Program-made: the position numbers and the translations under genes | Assembly: GCF_025153475.1 (NCBI RefSeq) | Contig: NZ_JANZXA010000008.1 | Span: 62,001-126,000, forward strand | Direction of reading: 5' to 3' | DNA from: Novosphingobium mangrovisedimenti | Lineage (GTDB): Bacteria > Pseudomonadota > Alphaproteobacteria > Sphingomonadales > Sphingomonadaceae | DNA length: 64,000 nucleotides | Shown: piece after piece, positions 17,001 to 25,119 of the stretch | Layout: every line of letters starts with the position of its first letter | Numbering within the stretch: position 1 is the stretch's first letter | The notes under the pieces: model-generated | Seen by the model: the letters and a program-made list of their open reading frames with translations, nothing else | The model's database searches: none | Told to the model about the DNA's origin: nothing

Positions 17001-18573
17001 GCAGCTCGACCTACTGCAGTCCCTGCCGACGCGCGCTCCCTACTACTTTCGCTACGCCGCCCTTGCAAAGCCGCTTTCCGGTGTGGAGGCGGCGTTCCGT
17101 CTGGATGGAGTGATGGATGCTGATCCGCGGATACTGGAGCGGACACTTCTCTTCCTCGCCTCGTCGACGACCGACGTGACCGACGAACTGCGCGAGATGG
17201 TGGCCAAGTGTCTCGCCAGCCACGACGCCGAAGTGTCCGCGGCTGCGGCCGAGTTCGCGCGCAGCCGCAACGATGCGGGCCTGGACGAAGCCTTGATGGC
17301 GCTCGACGCGCCCCCGCGCGAGGACAAGAGCTGGCGCGCGAGCGTAGTGCGCAGTGCGATCGCCAGCGCCATCGGCAGGCGCGGTCGCAATGATCTGGTG
17401 GAAGAGGTGCCGGTCGAGCATCTCGACTGGGTCGCGGCAAGGCTCCCCGCAGCACGCGACCGACTTGCGGACACCATCGAGAAGATCATCGACGACTTGG
17501 TGGAGCCACTCGACGTGGACGAGCCGCGCGATGCCATCATCGTGCTCGAAGTGGGCGAGGATCCCAGCGAAACCCGGATGAACCTGGTCGATCGAGGAGA
17601 GAAGAGGCCCGACGACCCGGTTGCAGCCATCGAGGCGCTCAACGAGGAGATGAGCGACGCCTCTGGCGCCAAGTTCGCTAATCGCCGACAGCTGCTTAGC
17701 GACCAGGTTGACCGCTTCATGGCCAGCCTGATGAGCGAAGGTGCCATCGCCTTCGCGCGGCGTCCCTATTCCTTCGGGCTGGCTGAACTCGCCAGTGCCC
17801 AGCCCGAACGATATGCCGGATGGCTGCGCACGATCCTCGGGACCGAAGACCAGCGCGCGTTGTGCCCGCTGCAGAACCTCGGGTTCGCGCTCGCCCAGAA
17901 CTACGCCGAGATCGACCCGGATCTGGCTGCCAATGTGCTCGCGCACCTGTGGGCGGTGGAATCGCATCTCGTCGTACGGGTCGGTGACGCGAAGCACGAG
18001 TTCCGCCACCTCGCGCTGTTCGCGGCTGCGGCGTCGCCAGAGATCAACGGCCTCAGGTTGGATGCGTATCGCAGCGCCCGCGACGATCGGGAGATCGAGT
18101 GCCTGACGCTCGCCGCAGTGGCGGCGGGTGCCAACGAATGGCTCGATCGCTTCATCGACGAGCGCCTTGCCTCGGACACGGCGGCGGACCATGCGCTCGC
18201 AATCACCACAGCCTCATTCCGTCCAGCCAACGCGCATTCCGATACTCTGCTCCGTCGCGACTGGGGACGGGGGTTCCTTGGCGGAGCGGCCAGTGCCGCG
18301 CGTGCGAGATACGAGCGGGCCGCACATGCAATGCACTGGTTCGCGCTCGCCGCCGCCGCCAACGACCCCCATGAGAGGTGGCGCTTCATTGAGCTGGGCA
18401 TCGCATCCGCGGACCGCCGACAGCTCCTCGCCCCATCGCCTCACCGCGCCCCCGAGTTTAGGCTCATCGGCGGCGACATACCGCAGCGCCTCGATAAGGC
18501 AGCCGAGAAGGCATCGGGCGGCGCCGTAAAGACGTTCCTGGGCCAGCGCCGGCCGACCAACCTCATCGACTAG
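14017..18573 (+). CDS. PD-(D/E)XK nuclease - STAND NTPase fusion, candidate antiphage sensor
   Basis: A 1518-aa single-frame protein. Residues ~28-110 look like an Mrr-type nuclease: GFEGLVARAL, then GRD (Asp61) and MEAKRY (Glu74, Lys76), the D-x12-ExK arrangement. Residues 272-279 are Walker A GGDGAGKT, 352-361 Walker B FIVLIDGLNE, and ATCREGYW (387-394) is a STAND/NACHT-like sensor motif. The remaining ~1000 residues are helical and repeat-like, as in ligand-sensing C-terminal domains. The architecture parallels antiviral STAND (Avs) proteins, which recognise phage proteins and then activate a nuclease. No partner gene is needed in that class; none is visible. Family assignment is by motif only. 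Confidence 0.75.
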   Translation: MTPTATSIPSTGASFNLHEILRRWNPAAGPDGFEGLVARALAELTGYTFRLARSGAQFGRDAATPKAPFSIAMEAKRYTDSVPLQELVGKATLAAGVLAEGIDLWVLAATVEISEPTQRQLEEILDDKGITLLTLDWTDTGLPPLAVLLAAVRPAVVAWATRLLNTKQLADLSAGLEDIARDPAFGASLSELQAQLSPALLGLDAFRSKNSEWCERNFASSKLAQRNFSQFLTPLEKPALIADRSNVQSAIKAAVDTATADVEGDSLVAVLGGDGAGKTWSVANWWLAAAPRPILMLSIGRIVDQLSGTEEAIEMLARLAAHQDSRRHAPTIARWRRRLERWSNGSLTPGRFIVLIDGLNETSGKPWAAILRTLMPAAHSLGGVVMATCREGYWDRDVANRLPDYVTVVPVHIQNYDDREFADVLGKNEVDPAALAPRLNQFMRNPRICALALRLLPQLSGIEELSIDRLLLEYWRHRLREREDLVGHNDEDFRDLLVRHAREYRERPGTDFDRNEWRSRSGASQRQDGRDLAHDLSDIEEGQFFDSLSRRYQFREETLHFALGLLVADELGAAVRDGVEDLDEALDSIIDPIRGFDTVGDILSAAIAVATLDGNYPNRGIAALVGGWMSLQNLGDEAFENLITYVVARPAPFIDAWEAKHSERDDGRFLQLLFQAAKRDSVAEAFKARLNRWLGTWSRRLPDYGGGPDRSRRQGEHEARVEARLAQMTESERRFLAEWCTELPESAGLASAAALFLYGRPLAEFASGIVAFAFAYTLTGNTQSPYEDLSWVVRLNRIDPAEVAAAVRSEIADLIRGEPSVHALEAAACALRLLGSLDAEQEAQAVSPRPDRVTYGNDRPDPLNPETEAPEGVAQLTERMAGLDAGQIWSGMWSTSEDHDLERNRELLIRFDPAGFRKILDTLARSVATRTDMPLRQLGWHIPWLSQVMSEEAVAATRQRIADISKNPALVPDGDENFVTGMLVEGVMPTLDAGQQLDLLQSLPTRAPYYFRYAALAKPLSGVEAAFRLDGVMDADPRILERTLLFLASSTTDVTDELREMVAKCLASHDAEVSAAAAEFARSRNDAGLDEALMALDAPPREDKSWRASVVRSAIASAIGRRGRNDLVEEVPVEHLDWVAARLPAARDRLADTIEKIIDDLVEPLDVDEPRDAIIVLEVGEDPSETRMNLVDRGEKRPDDPVAAIEALNEEMSDASGAKFANRRQLLSDQVDRFMASLMSEGAIAFARRPYSFGLAELASAQPERYAGWLRTILGTEDQRALCPLQNLGFALAQNYAEIDPDLAANVLAHLWAVESHLVVRVGDAKHEFRHLALFAAAASPEINGLRLDAYRSARDDREIECLTLAAVAAGANEWLDRFIDERLASDTAADHALAITTASFRPANAHSDTLLRRDWGRGFLGGAASAARARYERAAHAMHWFALAAAANDPHERWRFIELGIASADRRQLLAPSPHRAPEFRLIGGDIPQRLDKAAEKASGGAVKTFLGQRRPTNLID

Positions 18574-18928
18574 GTCATGCGCTGACCGCTCGTCGACGGG
18601 CGCGTTCCGGCCGTCCCTAGTGTTATGAGTGAACGGCCGGTTTAAGAGTGCTGATTCCGTCTCTGTCATGACCGCTATGTCGGCGGGAGCTGGCATCAAC
18701 ACCCTGTATCAGGTACGTCCGTTATATGATCAGGAACGCTCCAAAGCGGACTGTCGGCTAGGTCCCAGGGGAGGCCTTTGGCCCGGCCTCACGCAGCCGC
18801 GACGGGAGCGTCGGCTTTCCTGGGGCGCTCGCCGGTAAGCCGACGGTCGCATAGGTCCCACACCCTGCCTTTCCCAAGGACCGACTGGCCCTCACTGTCA
18901 GACCGACCTACCCTTCCCCAAAGCGCGC
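18574..18928. other. Gene-free stretch after the STAND gene
   Basis: No convincing gene on either strand. Short GGCCG-rich inverted segments are present near 18605-18645 (TTCCGGCCGTCC facing GAACGGCCGG), which could act as a weak terminator. Nothing else recognised. Confidence 0.4.
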
Positions 18929-19453
18929 CTAGGGCATTGAAGTCCGGCCATCAAACTGGGCTTTCCAGGCATCATCCGCGCACTTGGCGAACTCCGCGAC
19001 CAGGTCGCGCGGTTGATCGATGTTGAAGATGCCAAACTTGGCTCCTTCAACCTCCAGCTCCATCTTGCGGGTCCCGGCGAAGTCCTTGAGGAAGTTGGCG
19101 CCAACATAGCCTCCCAGGGCAGGTCCATCCTCCGTCTCGATACCGTATGCTCGGAAACGCGTCCGGGTGTTGTCGAAGGTCACGGTCATCCAGAAAGCAC
19201 GACCGATGATCGTCTTGGAATACTGCTTGCTGGTCAGGACGAAGTTGAACTTATCCTTTTCCGGCAGGTAGAGGATGTCGAGATAGATCGGGTGCTCCTT
19301 GGTCTCGAAGGTCGTGTGCAGGCCGCACGCCTCGGTCGTTCCGAGCAACCGCCAGCCATCCTTTTGGATATCCGCGGTGAACTTCGCAGTGGCCGGCGCA
19401 ATCGACAGCCCAAAGGCGGCAAGCGCCGGGATCGCGGGAAGCAGCTTACGCAT
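18929..19453 (-). CDS. Secreted hypothetical protein
   Basis: A 174-aa protein with a clear signal peptide (MRKLLPAIPALAAFGLSIAP, then ATA) and a compact mature domain of unknown family, with one Cys in EACGLH and one in AKCADDAW that may form a disulfide. Its ATG overlaps the last 8 bases of the GIY-YIG gene, so the two are translationally coupled. A periplasmic protein encoded with a nuclease-like protein is unusual; I can give no function. Confidence 0.7.
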   Translation of the reverse strand: MRKLLPAIPALAAFGLSIAPATAKFTADIQKDGWRLLGTTEACGLHTTFETKEHPIYLDILYLPEKDKFNFVLTSKQYSKTIIGRAFWMTVTFDNTRTRFRAYGIETEDGPALGGYVGANFLKDFAGTRKMELEVEGAKFGIFNIDQPRDLVAEFAKCADDAWKAQFDGRTSMP

Positions 19454-20186
19454 GGTGTCCGCCCTCCTTGGCCATGTTCATCGTTCGCGGCCCTGGCGGA
19501 GGTGGCGGTGGAGCGCTTTCAATCGGATCGAGGATGGTCGCCTCGCGCCGCCGGCTACAAGAGGGGCAAGGCGACAGGCGCCAGCGCGCGCCCGCGAGGT
19601 TCGAGGCCCAGAAGCCTTCCTCTGCCGGCATGGCCGGATCCCAGGTCTCGGCCTTCCGGCAGGCCCTGCAGTGAAAACGGATCTTGAGGCCTTCCTTGAT
19701 GGCTTCGCTCAGGTAGATGCTCCAGCGCAGGCTGGCATATCGCCTCTGGAGGGCATCGCGTGTCAGCAGCTTCTTCTGCTCGCGCAGGCTGTTGCAGAGG
19801 TGATAGCCGGCCCGGAGCAAGTCTTGCGTGCGCAGAAGCTCGGCAAGAATGGTCATCGTGCGCGTTGGCGCGCTCGCCACGCCCAGGACGATCGGAAAGT
19901 AGCCTGCCTTCATCATCCCGGCGATCCGCTCGTGCAGGACTGTTGCTTCGGCATCGCGTTTGATCGCATGGCGGCAATGCGATGCCATTCGCCTCGGTAC
20001 GTTGCCGGACTGGCCGACGTAGATGGGATAGCCGGGAAAGTCGCCCTTGGGATCGGGCCGCTCCTGATCGAGCAGCAGGTAGACGGTGTAGTTCAACGCT
20101 CCCGCCTGCCAGGCAGCGAAGGTTCCGCGCTCACGCGCGATGGTCTTGAAGTACTCTTGAGCGGAAGAGGTCCACTGATCGGACAT
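19446..20186 (-). CDS. GIY-YIG nuclease-domain protein with C-terminal zinc ribbon
   Basis: About 246 aa. The GIY-YIG-like core reads YTVYLLLDQ ... YPIYVGQSGNVPRRMASH, with the two strand motifs and the Arg of the active site. The C-terminal part has CRAC and CPSC pairs, a likely zinc ribbon. Such proteins act in DNA cleavage or repair and are common mobile-element cargo. The ATG at 20186 follows GGAGACCGTC; an ATG at 20198 is less likely. It is coupled to the secreted protein downstream. Confidence 0.75.
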   Translation of the reverse strand: MSDQWTSSAQEYFKTIARERGTFAAWQAGALNYTVYLLLDQERPDPKGDFPGYPIYVGQSGNVPRRMASHCRHAIKRDAEATVLHERIAGMMKAGYFPIVLGVASAPTRTMTILAELLRTQDLLRAGYHLCNSLREQKKLLTRDALQRRYASLRWSIYLSEAIKEGLKIRFHCRACRKAETWDPAMPAEEGFWASNLAGARWRLSPCPSCSRRREATILDPIESAPPPPPPGPRTMNMAKEGGHHA

Positions 20187-20317
20187 GACGGTCTCCATTG
20201 CGATTCATTTCGCAATGACCTCTTTCCCTCTCCCCTTTTCCCGGGCGCCGGCACGGCGGCCGGACGTCCTGAAAGACGGGTGTCCATCAAAGGAGGGTTT
20301 GGTGGACCTCGACTGCA

Positions 20318-20354
20318 TGTCCGATAATTACCTTGCCAATCGGCATTTCGGACA
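20318..20354. repeat. Inverted repeat upstream of the resolvase, possible res site
   Basis: TGTCCGA at 20318-20324 faces TCGGACA at 20348-20354, about 40 bases before the resolvase start, with a further TGGACAAG at about 20388. Serine resolvase genes commonly have their recombination and operator sites here. Role inferred. Confidence 0.4.
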
Positions 20355-20394
20355 GATAGATTGGTGGACGAGTTTCTGGACAAGTGAAGGTGGC

Positions 20395-20970
20395 ATGGCG
20401 CTGATCGGGTATGCGCGGGTTTCGTCGAGCGAGCAGTCGACGGTCCTGCAGGTGGATGCGCTGCGCCAGGCTGGGTGTGATCGCGTGTTCGAAGACGTGG
20501 CCTCGGGCGCCAGGGATGACCGGCCGGGCCTGCAGGCCGCTCTCGACTTCGTTCGGGATGGAGACGTGCTGGTCGTCTGGAAGCTGGATCGTCTGGGGCG
20601 CTCGCTATCGCACCTGATCGCCAGCGTGACCGAGCTTGAGAACCGAGGGGTCGGCTTTCGCTCGATCACCGAGGCGATCGACACGACAACGGCCGGGGGC
20701 CGCCTCGTCTTCCATCTGTTTGGTGCGCTTGGCCAGTTCGAACGGGACCTGATCCTTGAACGCACCCGGGCTGGCTTGGCAGCAGCTGCGGCTCGAGGAC
20801 GCAAAGGCGGCCGCAAGCCGGTGGTCTCCCCGTCCATGCTCGGTCGGGCCAAGGCCATGATAGCCCAGGGACTGACGGTTCGCGAGGCGGCCGGACGACT
20901 GAAGATTGGCAAGAGCACGCTCTACGATGCCTTGCGCGGAGAAAAGGTGAGCCCTTCAACCCAGGAGTGA
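20395..20970 (+). CDS. Serine recombinase (resolvase/invertase family)
   Basis: A 191-aa protein. The catalytic region IGYARVSSSEQS carries the nucleophilic Ser, then VWKLDRLGRSLSHL and QFERDLILERTRAGL, all standard for Tn3-type resolvases/invertases. The C-terminal HTH (GLTVREAAGRLKIGKSTLYD) binds the recombination site. GAAGGTGG lies just before the ATG at 20395; the open frame from 20185 is non-coding. No transposase gene is nearby, so it may resolve dimers of the excised element or be a remnant of a transposon. Confidence 0.92.
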   Translation: MALIGYARVSSSEQSTVLQVDALRQAGCDRVFEDVASGARDDRPGLQAALDFVRDGDVLVVWKLDRLGRSLSHLIASVTELENRGVGFRSITEAIDTTTAGGRLVFHLFGALGQFERDLILERTRAGLAAAAARGRKGGRKPVVSPSMLGRAKAMIAQGLTVREAAGRLKIGKSTLYDALRGEKVSPSTQE

Positions 20971-20977
20971 GTGCGAT

Positions 20978-21457
20978 ATGCCCGAGTCCGACTTCACCGA
21001 TCCGTTCGATCTCGACATCGAGCTGCGCGATGCCGCGCTGGACGAAGCCAATTCGCCAACCCGGCGCATGATCGCAAACGCGTGCCTCGGCATGGAAATG
21101 TTCGACGCCTTCTACGCGACCAGGGAATTGCGCGAACTCGTGGATCTCGTCCTTGCCGAAGACCCGCGAGGCAAGCCGAGACTGGCAACTGTCCTTTCGA
21201 CGACATGCGACGATTTCCAACGATGCCTCTATTTCTGCCTCGCCGGGCGCGGGGCGAAGCAGATGGCCGATGATCTGGCCTGGCTTCAGGCAATGCTCGA
21301 TAACCGTCTGCTGGCAGGCTATTATCGCGGTTTGAATGGAATACGCTTGGTGACCGAGCCCGTGCCCTATGTCGCTCCCAAGCCGGATGGCCCGCTTGTC
21401 AGCCCAGATGCCGGATTTGAGCTTGGCCCGTCATGGCGCGTTGAACAGCGGCACTGA
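20978..21457 (+). CDS. Hypothetical protein downstream of resolvase
   Basis: A 159-aa acidic protein of unknown family, starting 7 bases after the resolvase stop with AGGAG overlapping that stop, so they form an operon. It is helical in appearance, with RELRELVDLVLAEDP and a Pro-rich C-terminal tail. I see no motif that gives a function. Confidence 0.65.
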   Translation: MPESDFTDPFDLDIELRDAALDEANSPTRRMIANACLGMEMFDAFYATRELRELVDLVLAEDPRGKPRLATVLSTTCDDFQRCLYFCLAGRGAKQMADDLAWLQAMLDNRLLAGYYRGLNGIRLVTEPVPYVAPKPDGPLVSPDAGFELGPSWRVEQRH

Positions 21458-21557
21458 AGTCGCTGAGGATAAGCGCCCAATTCAGTCGCTGGTTGCGTAA
21501 GCCCTCCTTCCCAAGAGGCGACCTTCGCGGCGCCTATCGCCTAAGCAGGCGACCGCC

Positions 21558-23171
21558 TCATTTTCGCGAGAACACGCAATCGGCTAACTCTGCAAACGCA
21601 CTCATTCCTTCAGTGAGATGACTTGCCAAATTTAGCTTAAATACCTCACCATTGATGCTGGTAGATATGCCGCATATCTTTTTAATTCTACCCGTTTCAT
21701 CTTTCAGATTCTGATTTGTGATATCGACGACGAACGCGTCGTACTGAGATTCATCAAAAATCAAGTCTTGAGCATTGCAATATGCTTTCAAAACGTCTTT
21801 GTCGTAAAGGTAATTTTCGAGCTCAAAGCGTTTCATCACGCGATGATTGGCAGCATTGTGCTTGAGGTATGTCTGCCGATCAGACTCGTCAGCGATTCTG
21901 CCGGAAATCATATCGCGATCTTTGAAAACCAATATTTCCACATTTTGGAATACTTTACCTAAGATGGCAATTGCGATTTGGCTACGTTGATCCAGTTCCG
22001 TGTTGCCGCCACTCGATATGAAAAGAACGTCTGGGTGAGTGTCTGCAAAGATGGTATTGAATGCTTTAGCATCCATACCCCGTTCTTCCCCTGACTTGCT
22101 AGGTGCATCGCGGCCCTCACAGTAAATTATAGTCTTGGGGCTAACTAACTCTGACAAGTCGTCCAGAGCCACCTTAAAAAGTTCGCGCCAAGCGGCAGCC
22201 GAGCCTTTCATAGGCTTTAGGTTCTGGGGTTCGGAAGCAAGTTTTAGCGCTGGGTCGAACTGAATGATCTGGCATTTATTTCGCATTTCAGATTGCAGCC
22301 TGCGGAGAAATCCGATGCTATGGGTAGTCAGCCAAATCTGACAATCATCCCCTACTAACGCATCTATTTCATTCAATAATCTCCCTTGTATAGAAGTATT
22401 AATGTGCAATTCCGGCTCATCTATGAGAAACACAGAATCGTTAAAGTCCGATTTTCGCAAAAATAGGTCAAGCAAAATATCAATTACTTCTTTTTCTCCG
22501 GCGGAAAGCACATTAAATTCGAATTTATTTTTTTGATCATATTTAGAAAAATATAACGTTCCGCTTCCAGACTCCACATCACCGACGTCTACTATTTCTA
22601 GGTCAAGGCAGCGTTTAATGGACTGATTCAATTCCCCAATAATCTTAGACCTCGCCTCGCTTGGCTTGACGTCATTGTCTTGGGTGTAGCGGTTGACCAT
22701 GCCTTGTAGCCGCCGGTAATTTTCCTCCATCTTAGAGTCGAGGGCACCGGCATAGCCCGCGCCATAGCTGTTCTCTTTGATGGGCGGCATAGCCCTAACT
22801 TCGTGAATTTTCACATAGGTATTATATCTGTAAGGGCTCCGAAATGAGAAAACCGTATTTGGTTTGCCTGACTGCTGGCGAGAATTTCGCGCGTCACTGA
22901 AGTTTCCGCCACCAGCAAACGTTATCTCGATATCATTGTGTTCGATGTTACGCGCGGAGTCCATACTATGATATGACGCATCATTTACGTGAACGGAACC
23001 GACGGCTTGGTAAAGCTGTTGATGGTACATTATCCCGTCGAGAACACTACTCTTTCCGCACCCGTTAGGACCGACTAGCACGACAATCCGAGCGGGCGTC
23101 GGTCCAAGGTCGATAGTCAGATCATGAAAGCGCTTATAGCCATTTTTTAATCTCAAACGTTGAATGCGCAT
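21558..23171 (-). CDS. OLD/AriA-like ABC-type ATPase with Toprim-like C-terminus
   Basis: 537 aa. N-terminal ABC/SMC-type ATPase: Walker A GPNGCGKS at 34-41, signature VLSAGEKEVIDIL, Walker B SVFLIDEPELHIN and switch LTTHS. After about residue 340 a different domain begins with TIIYCEGRDAPS and continues to ILVFKDRDM, resembling a Toprim or DUF4435-type nuclease fold. This order is seen in OLD nucleases and in fused AriA-AriB (PARIS) defence proteins. The gene is clearly AT-rich compared with its neighbours and stands alone, typical of an acquired defence gene. Exact family needs profile search. Confidence 0.7.
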   Translation of the reverse strand: MRIQRLRLKNGYKRFHDLTIDLGPTPARIVVLVGPNGCGKSSVLDGIMYHQQLYQAVGSVHVNDASYHSMDSARNIEHNDIEITFAGGGNFSDARNSRQQSGKPNTVFSFRSPYRYNTYVKIHEVRAMPPIKENSYGAGYAGALDSKMEENYRRLQGMVNRYTQDNDVKPSEARSKIIGELNQSIKRCLDLEIVDVGDVESGSGTLYFSKYDQKNKFEFNVLSAGEKEVIDILLDLFLRKSDFNDSVFLIDEPELHINTSIQGRLLNEIDALVGDDCQIWLTTHSIGFLRRLQSEMRNKCQIIQFDPALKLASEPQNLKPMKGSAAAWRELFKVALDDLSELVSPKTIIYCEGRDAPSKSGEERGMDAKAFNTIFADTHPDVLFISSGGNTELDQRSQIAIAILGKVFQNVEILVFKDRDMISGRIADESDRQTYLKHNAANHRVMKRFELENYLYDKDVLKAYCNAQDLIFDESQYDAFVVDITNQNLKDETGRIKKICGISTSINGEVFKLNLASHLTEGMSAFAELADCVFSRK

Positions 23172-23399
23172 TGAACACCCGATCCCAACAGCCGGAACAC
23201 TCTCGCCTTGTAGCTAACTGTATTGCATCACTATTTCTAGTGGGCGTCAAAGGCGAGTTACGTCGCGCAAGCGGCATCTGTTTGAGAATTTCGCTCCAAA
23301 CCAGACGGGCACCTACCGGCCCCAATACGCCATTGAAAAGTGGGCTAAGCCGCGAGGGGAGGACAACCCTTTACCGCTCCTGGCCTACGTATCTGGGCG

Positions 23400-24506
23400 T
23401 TAGCCACCGACCAGCAGATGATAACGCGTGTACCGCAGCTCGCCCTCCTTGCGCAGGACGCCGAGTGAGACCAGCTCTGCCAAATCACGGGTTGCCGTTG
23501 CCGAGAGAGTATCCGTGATGGTTCGGTAGTTCGCGGCGCTCAAGCCGCCCTTGAAGCCGTCGGGCCCTTCGGCGAACATGCGCAGGAGGGCCTTTTCCTG
23601 CCGGTCGTTGATCTTGCCGCGCACGCGATCGAGCAGGCGCGTCTTGGCGATGAGGAAGGTAACGTGTTCACGGCTCCTTTCCTGCGCCGCCAGGGCAATA
23701 TCTGCGAACCAGGCCAGCCAGGCGTCGACCTCATTGGACCGGCTCGCGCGCTGCAGCTGTTCGTAATAGGCCTTGCGGTGGCGCTGGATCGTCTCGGCCA
23801 AAGCCGTGATGGCGGGAGCATCGAGGGATTGCGCCAGAGCCTTCTCGGCCAAGGCACGGCCGAGGCGCCCATTGCCATCTTCGAACGGGTGGATCGATTC
23901 GAACCAGAGATGGACCAGCCCGGCACGCAGCAAGGCACCAGCGGGCGTTGAACCCGCTGGTCCGGTCGCGTTGAACCACACGATGAGCCTTGCCATTTCA
24001 TCCGGCACGCGCTGGGAAGGCGGCGCTTCAAAATGGACCTTCGGGGCATGGATTGCTCCCGAGACGATCTGCATGGGATCGGCATGCGTGCGGTAGCTTC
24101 CGATTTTCCGCAAGTCTCGCCGCCCGTTCATCAACATGGCATGCCAGTGGCCCAGCATCGCGTCGCTCAGAGGTTCAGCGTAGGTCCGATAAAGGTCGGC
24201 CATCAGTTCGGCCGCGCCGGCTTCGGCCGCATTGGCGCGCCGCGCATCGGCCTTGATGCCAAGATGCCTGGCAATCGAGGATTGGACACTGGCCCTGTCA
24301 AGGATCTCGCCTTCGATCGCCGAGCTATCGACCGCCTCCTGGGCGATCATCGTGATCGTGAGCTGCTCGCGGTCTTGCGGCTCGAGGTGTGCCATCGTGC
24401 CGATGACGACACCAGCACCCTTGAGGAAACGGTCTTCCTGGCCCCGCAAATCCGAGGGTTTATAGGTGAAGTCCGGCCAATCCGGTTGTTGCCAGTTCCA
24501 TCGCAT
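23400..24506 (-). CDS. Fic-domain protein with C-terminal winged helix
   Basis: About 368 aa. The Fic active-site motif HPFEDGNGRLGR is complete, with the His base and the Asp/Asn/Arg that bind ATP. An N-terminal inhibitory helix motif (SSAIEGE) places the autoinhibitory Glu in the same chain. The last ~80 residues look like a winged HTH (SAANYRTITDTLSATATRDL). Fic enzymes usually AMPylate target proteins. The start could also be 24518, closer to an AGAAGG site; MRWNWQQPDW fits the family N-terminus. A perfect 15-bp inverted repeat lies just upstream, suggesting autoregulation. Confidence 0.9.
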   Translation of the reverse strand: MRWNWQQPDWPDFTYKPSDLRGQEDRFLKGAGVVIGTMAHLEPQDREQLTITMIAQEAVDSSAIEGEILDRASVQSSIARHLGIKADARRANAAEAGAAELMADLYRTYAEPLSDAMLGHWHAMLMNGRRDLRKIGSYRTHADPMQIVSGAIHAPKVHFEAPPSQRVPDEMARLIVWFNATGPAGSTPAGALLRAGLVHLWFESIHPFEDGNGRLGRALAEKALAQSLDAPAITALAETIQRHRKAYYEQLQRASRSNEVDAWLAWFADIALAAQERSREHVTFLIAKTRLLDRVRGKINDRQEKALLRMFAEGPDGFKGGLSAANYRTITDTLSATATRDLAELVSLGVLRKEGELRYTRYHLLVGG

Positions 24507-24521
24507 GATTGTTAGCATGGC

Positions 24522-24562
24522 CTTCTATAGATCATTATTCAATGATAAATGATCTATAGAAG
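24522..24562. promoter_or_regulatory. Perfect 15-bp inverted repeat upstream of fic
   Basis: CTTCTATAGATCATT (24522-24536) and AATGATCTATAGAAG (24548-24562) are exact reverse complements, separated by 11 AT-rich bases. On the fic strand the arm next to the gene contains the AGAAG ribosome site. It could be an operator for the Fic winged-helix domain or an mRNA hairpin hiding the ribosome site. Confidence 0.7.
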
Positions 24563-24579
24563 CAGGCTCTATCCATCGT

Positions 24580-24849
24580 TCAGCGCGACGGGAAGGGGAT
24601 CACGGTTGCGCTGTCGAGAAACGATGTCATGCCTTCCTCATCAACGGCGGCCTGGAAGGCTGCCAGCGCGAGATCGTCGTTTTCGAACGGATCATCCCAG
24701 ACAATGGAAGTCCGCGCCTGGTTTACGACTTCCAGGGTCCACTCCGTTTCGCTTTCGAGCCGGAAGATGTTCACTTCAACGGTCACGCCATCGCGGGACA
24801 CAGTCCGCGAGAGACCGGAGGTGACAAGATTGGGGGTGCTTTCACTCAT
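24580..24849 (-). CDS. Hypothetical 89-aa protein
   Basis: Starts MSESTPNLVTSGLSRTVSRD and contains a repeated beta pattern (VTVEVNIFRLESETEWTLEV). No family recognised. Its ATG overlaps the last 8 bases of the CopG-like gene upstream, so the pair is translationally coupled, as antitoxin-toxin pairs often are; but toxin character is not evident. Confidence 0.6.
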   Translation of the reverse strand: MSESTPNLVTSGLSRTVSRDGVTVEVNIFRLESETEWTLEVVNQARTSIVWDDPFENDDLALAAFQAAVDEEGMTSFLDSATVIPFPSR

Positions 24850-25081
24850 CGGACGAGCCTGCAAAAATCTGGGACGAAGACGGCGAATCGTCGGGGAGGC
24901 CCATGTGTGCCACGATTTCACGAGCGGCGCACTCGTCCTCGAAATCCTGCAGACACAACCGCAAGGATTCCTCTAGATAGGAAGCCACCGAACGCCCGGT
25001 TCGCTTCGACAAGCCCTCCAACTGCTGACGCAGATCGGCGGGTAGCGTCGACCAGACAGTATCGCTCTGCTGCATTTCCAT
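24842..25081 (-). CDS. CopG-like ribbon-helix-helix protein
   Basis: 79 aa. VWSTLPADLRQQLEGLSKRT followed by GRSVASYLEESLRLCLQDF fits the strand-helix-helix pattern of RHH DNA-binding proteins (antitoxins, partition regulators). AAGGAA precedes the ATG at 25081. It overlaps the 89-aa gene and is in the parA direction, 39 bases after the previous gene. Confidence 0.6.
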   Translation of the reverse strand: MEMQQSDTVWSTLPADLRQQLEGLSKRTGRSVASYLEESLRLCLQDFEDECAAREIVAHMGLPDDSPSSSQIFAGSSDE

Positions 25082-25119
25082 CGCCAGTTCCTTCTTGCGA
25101 GACAGATTTCCGCGTGGGC

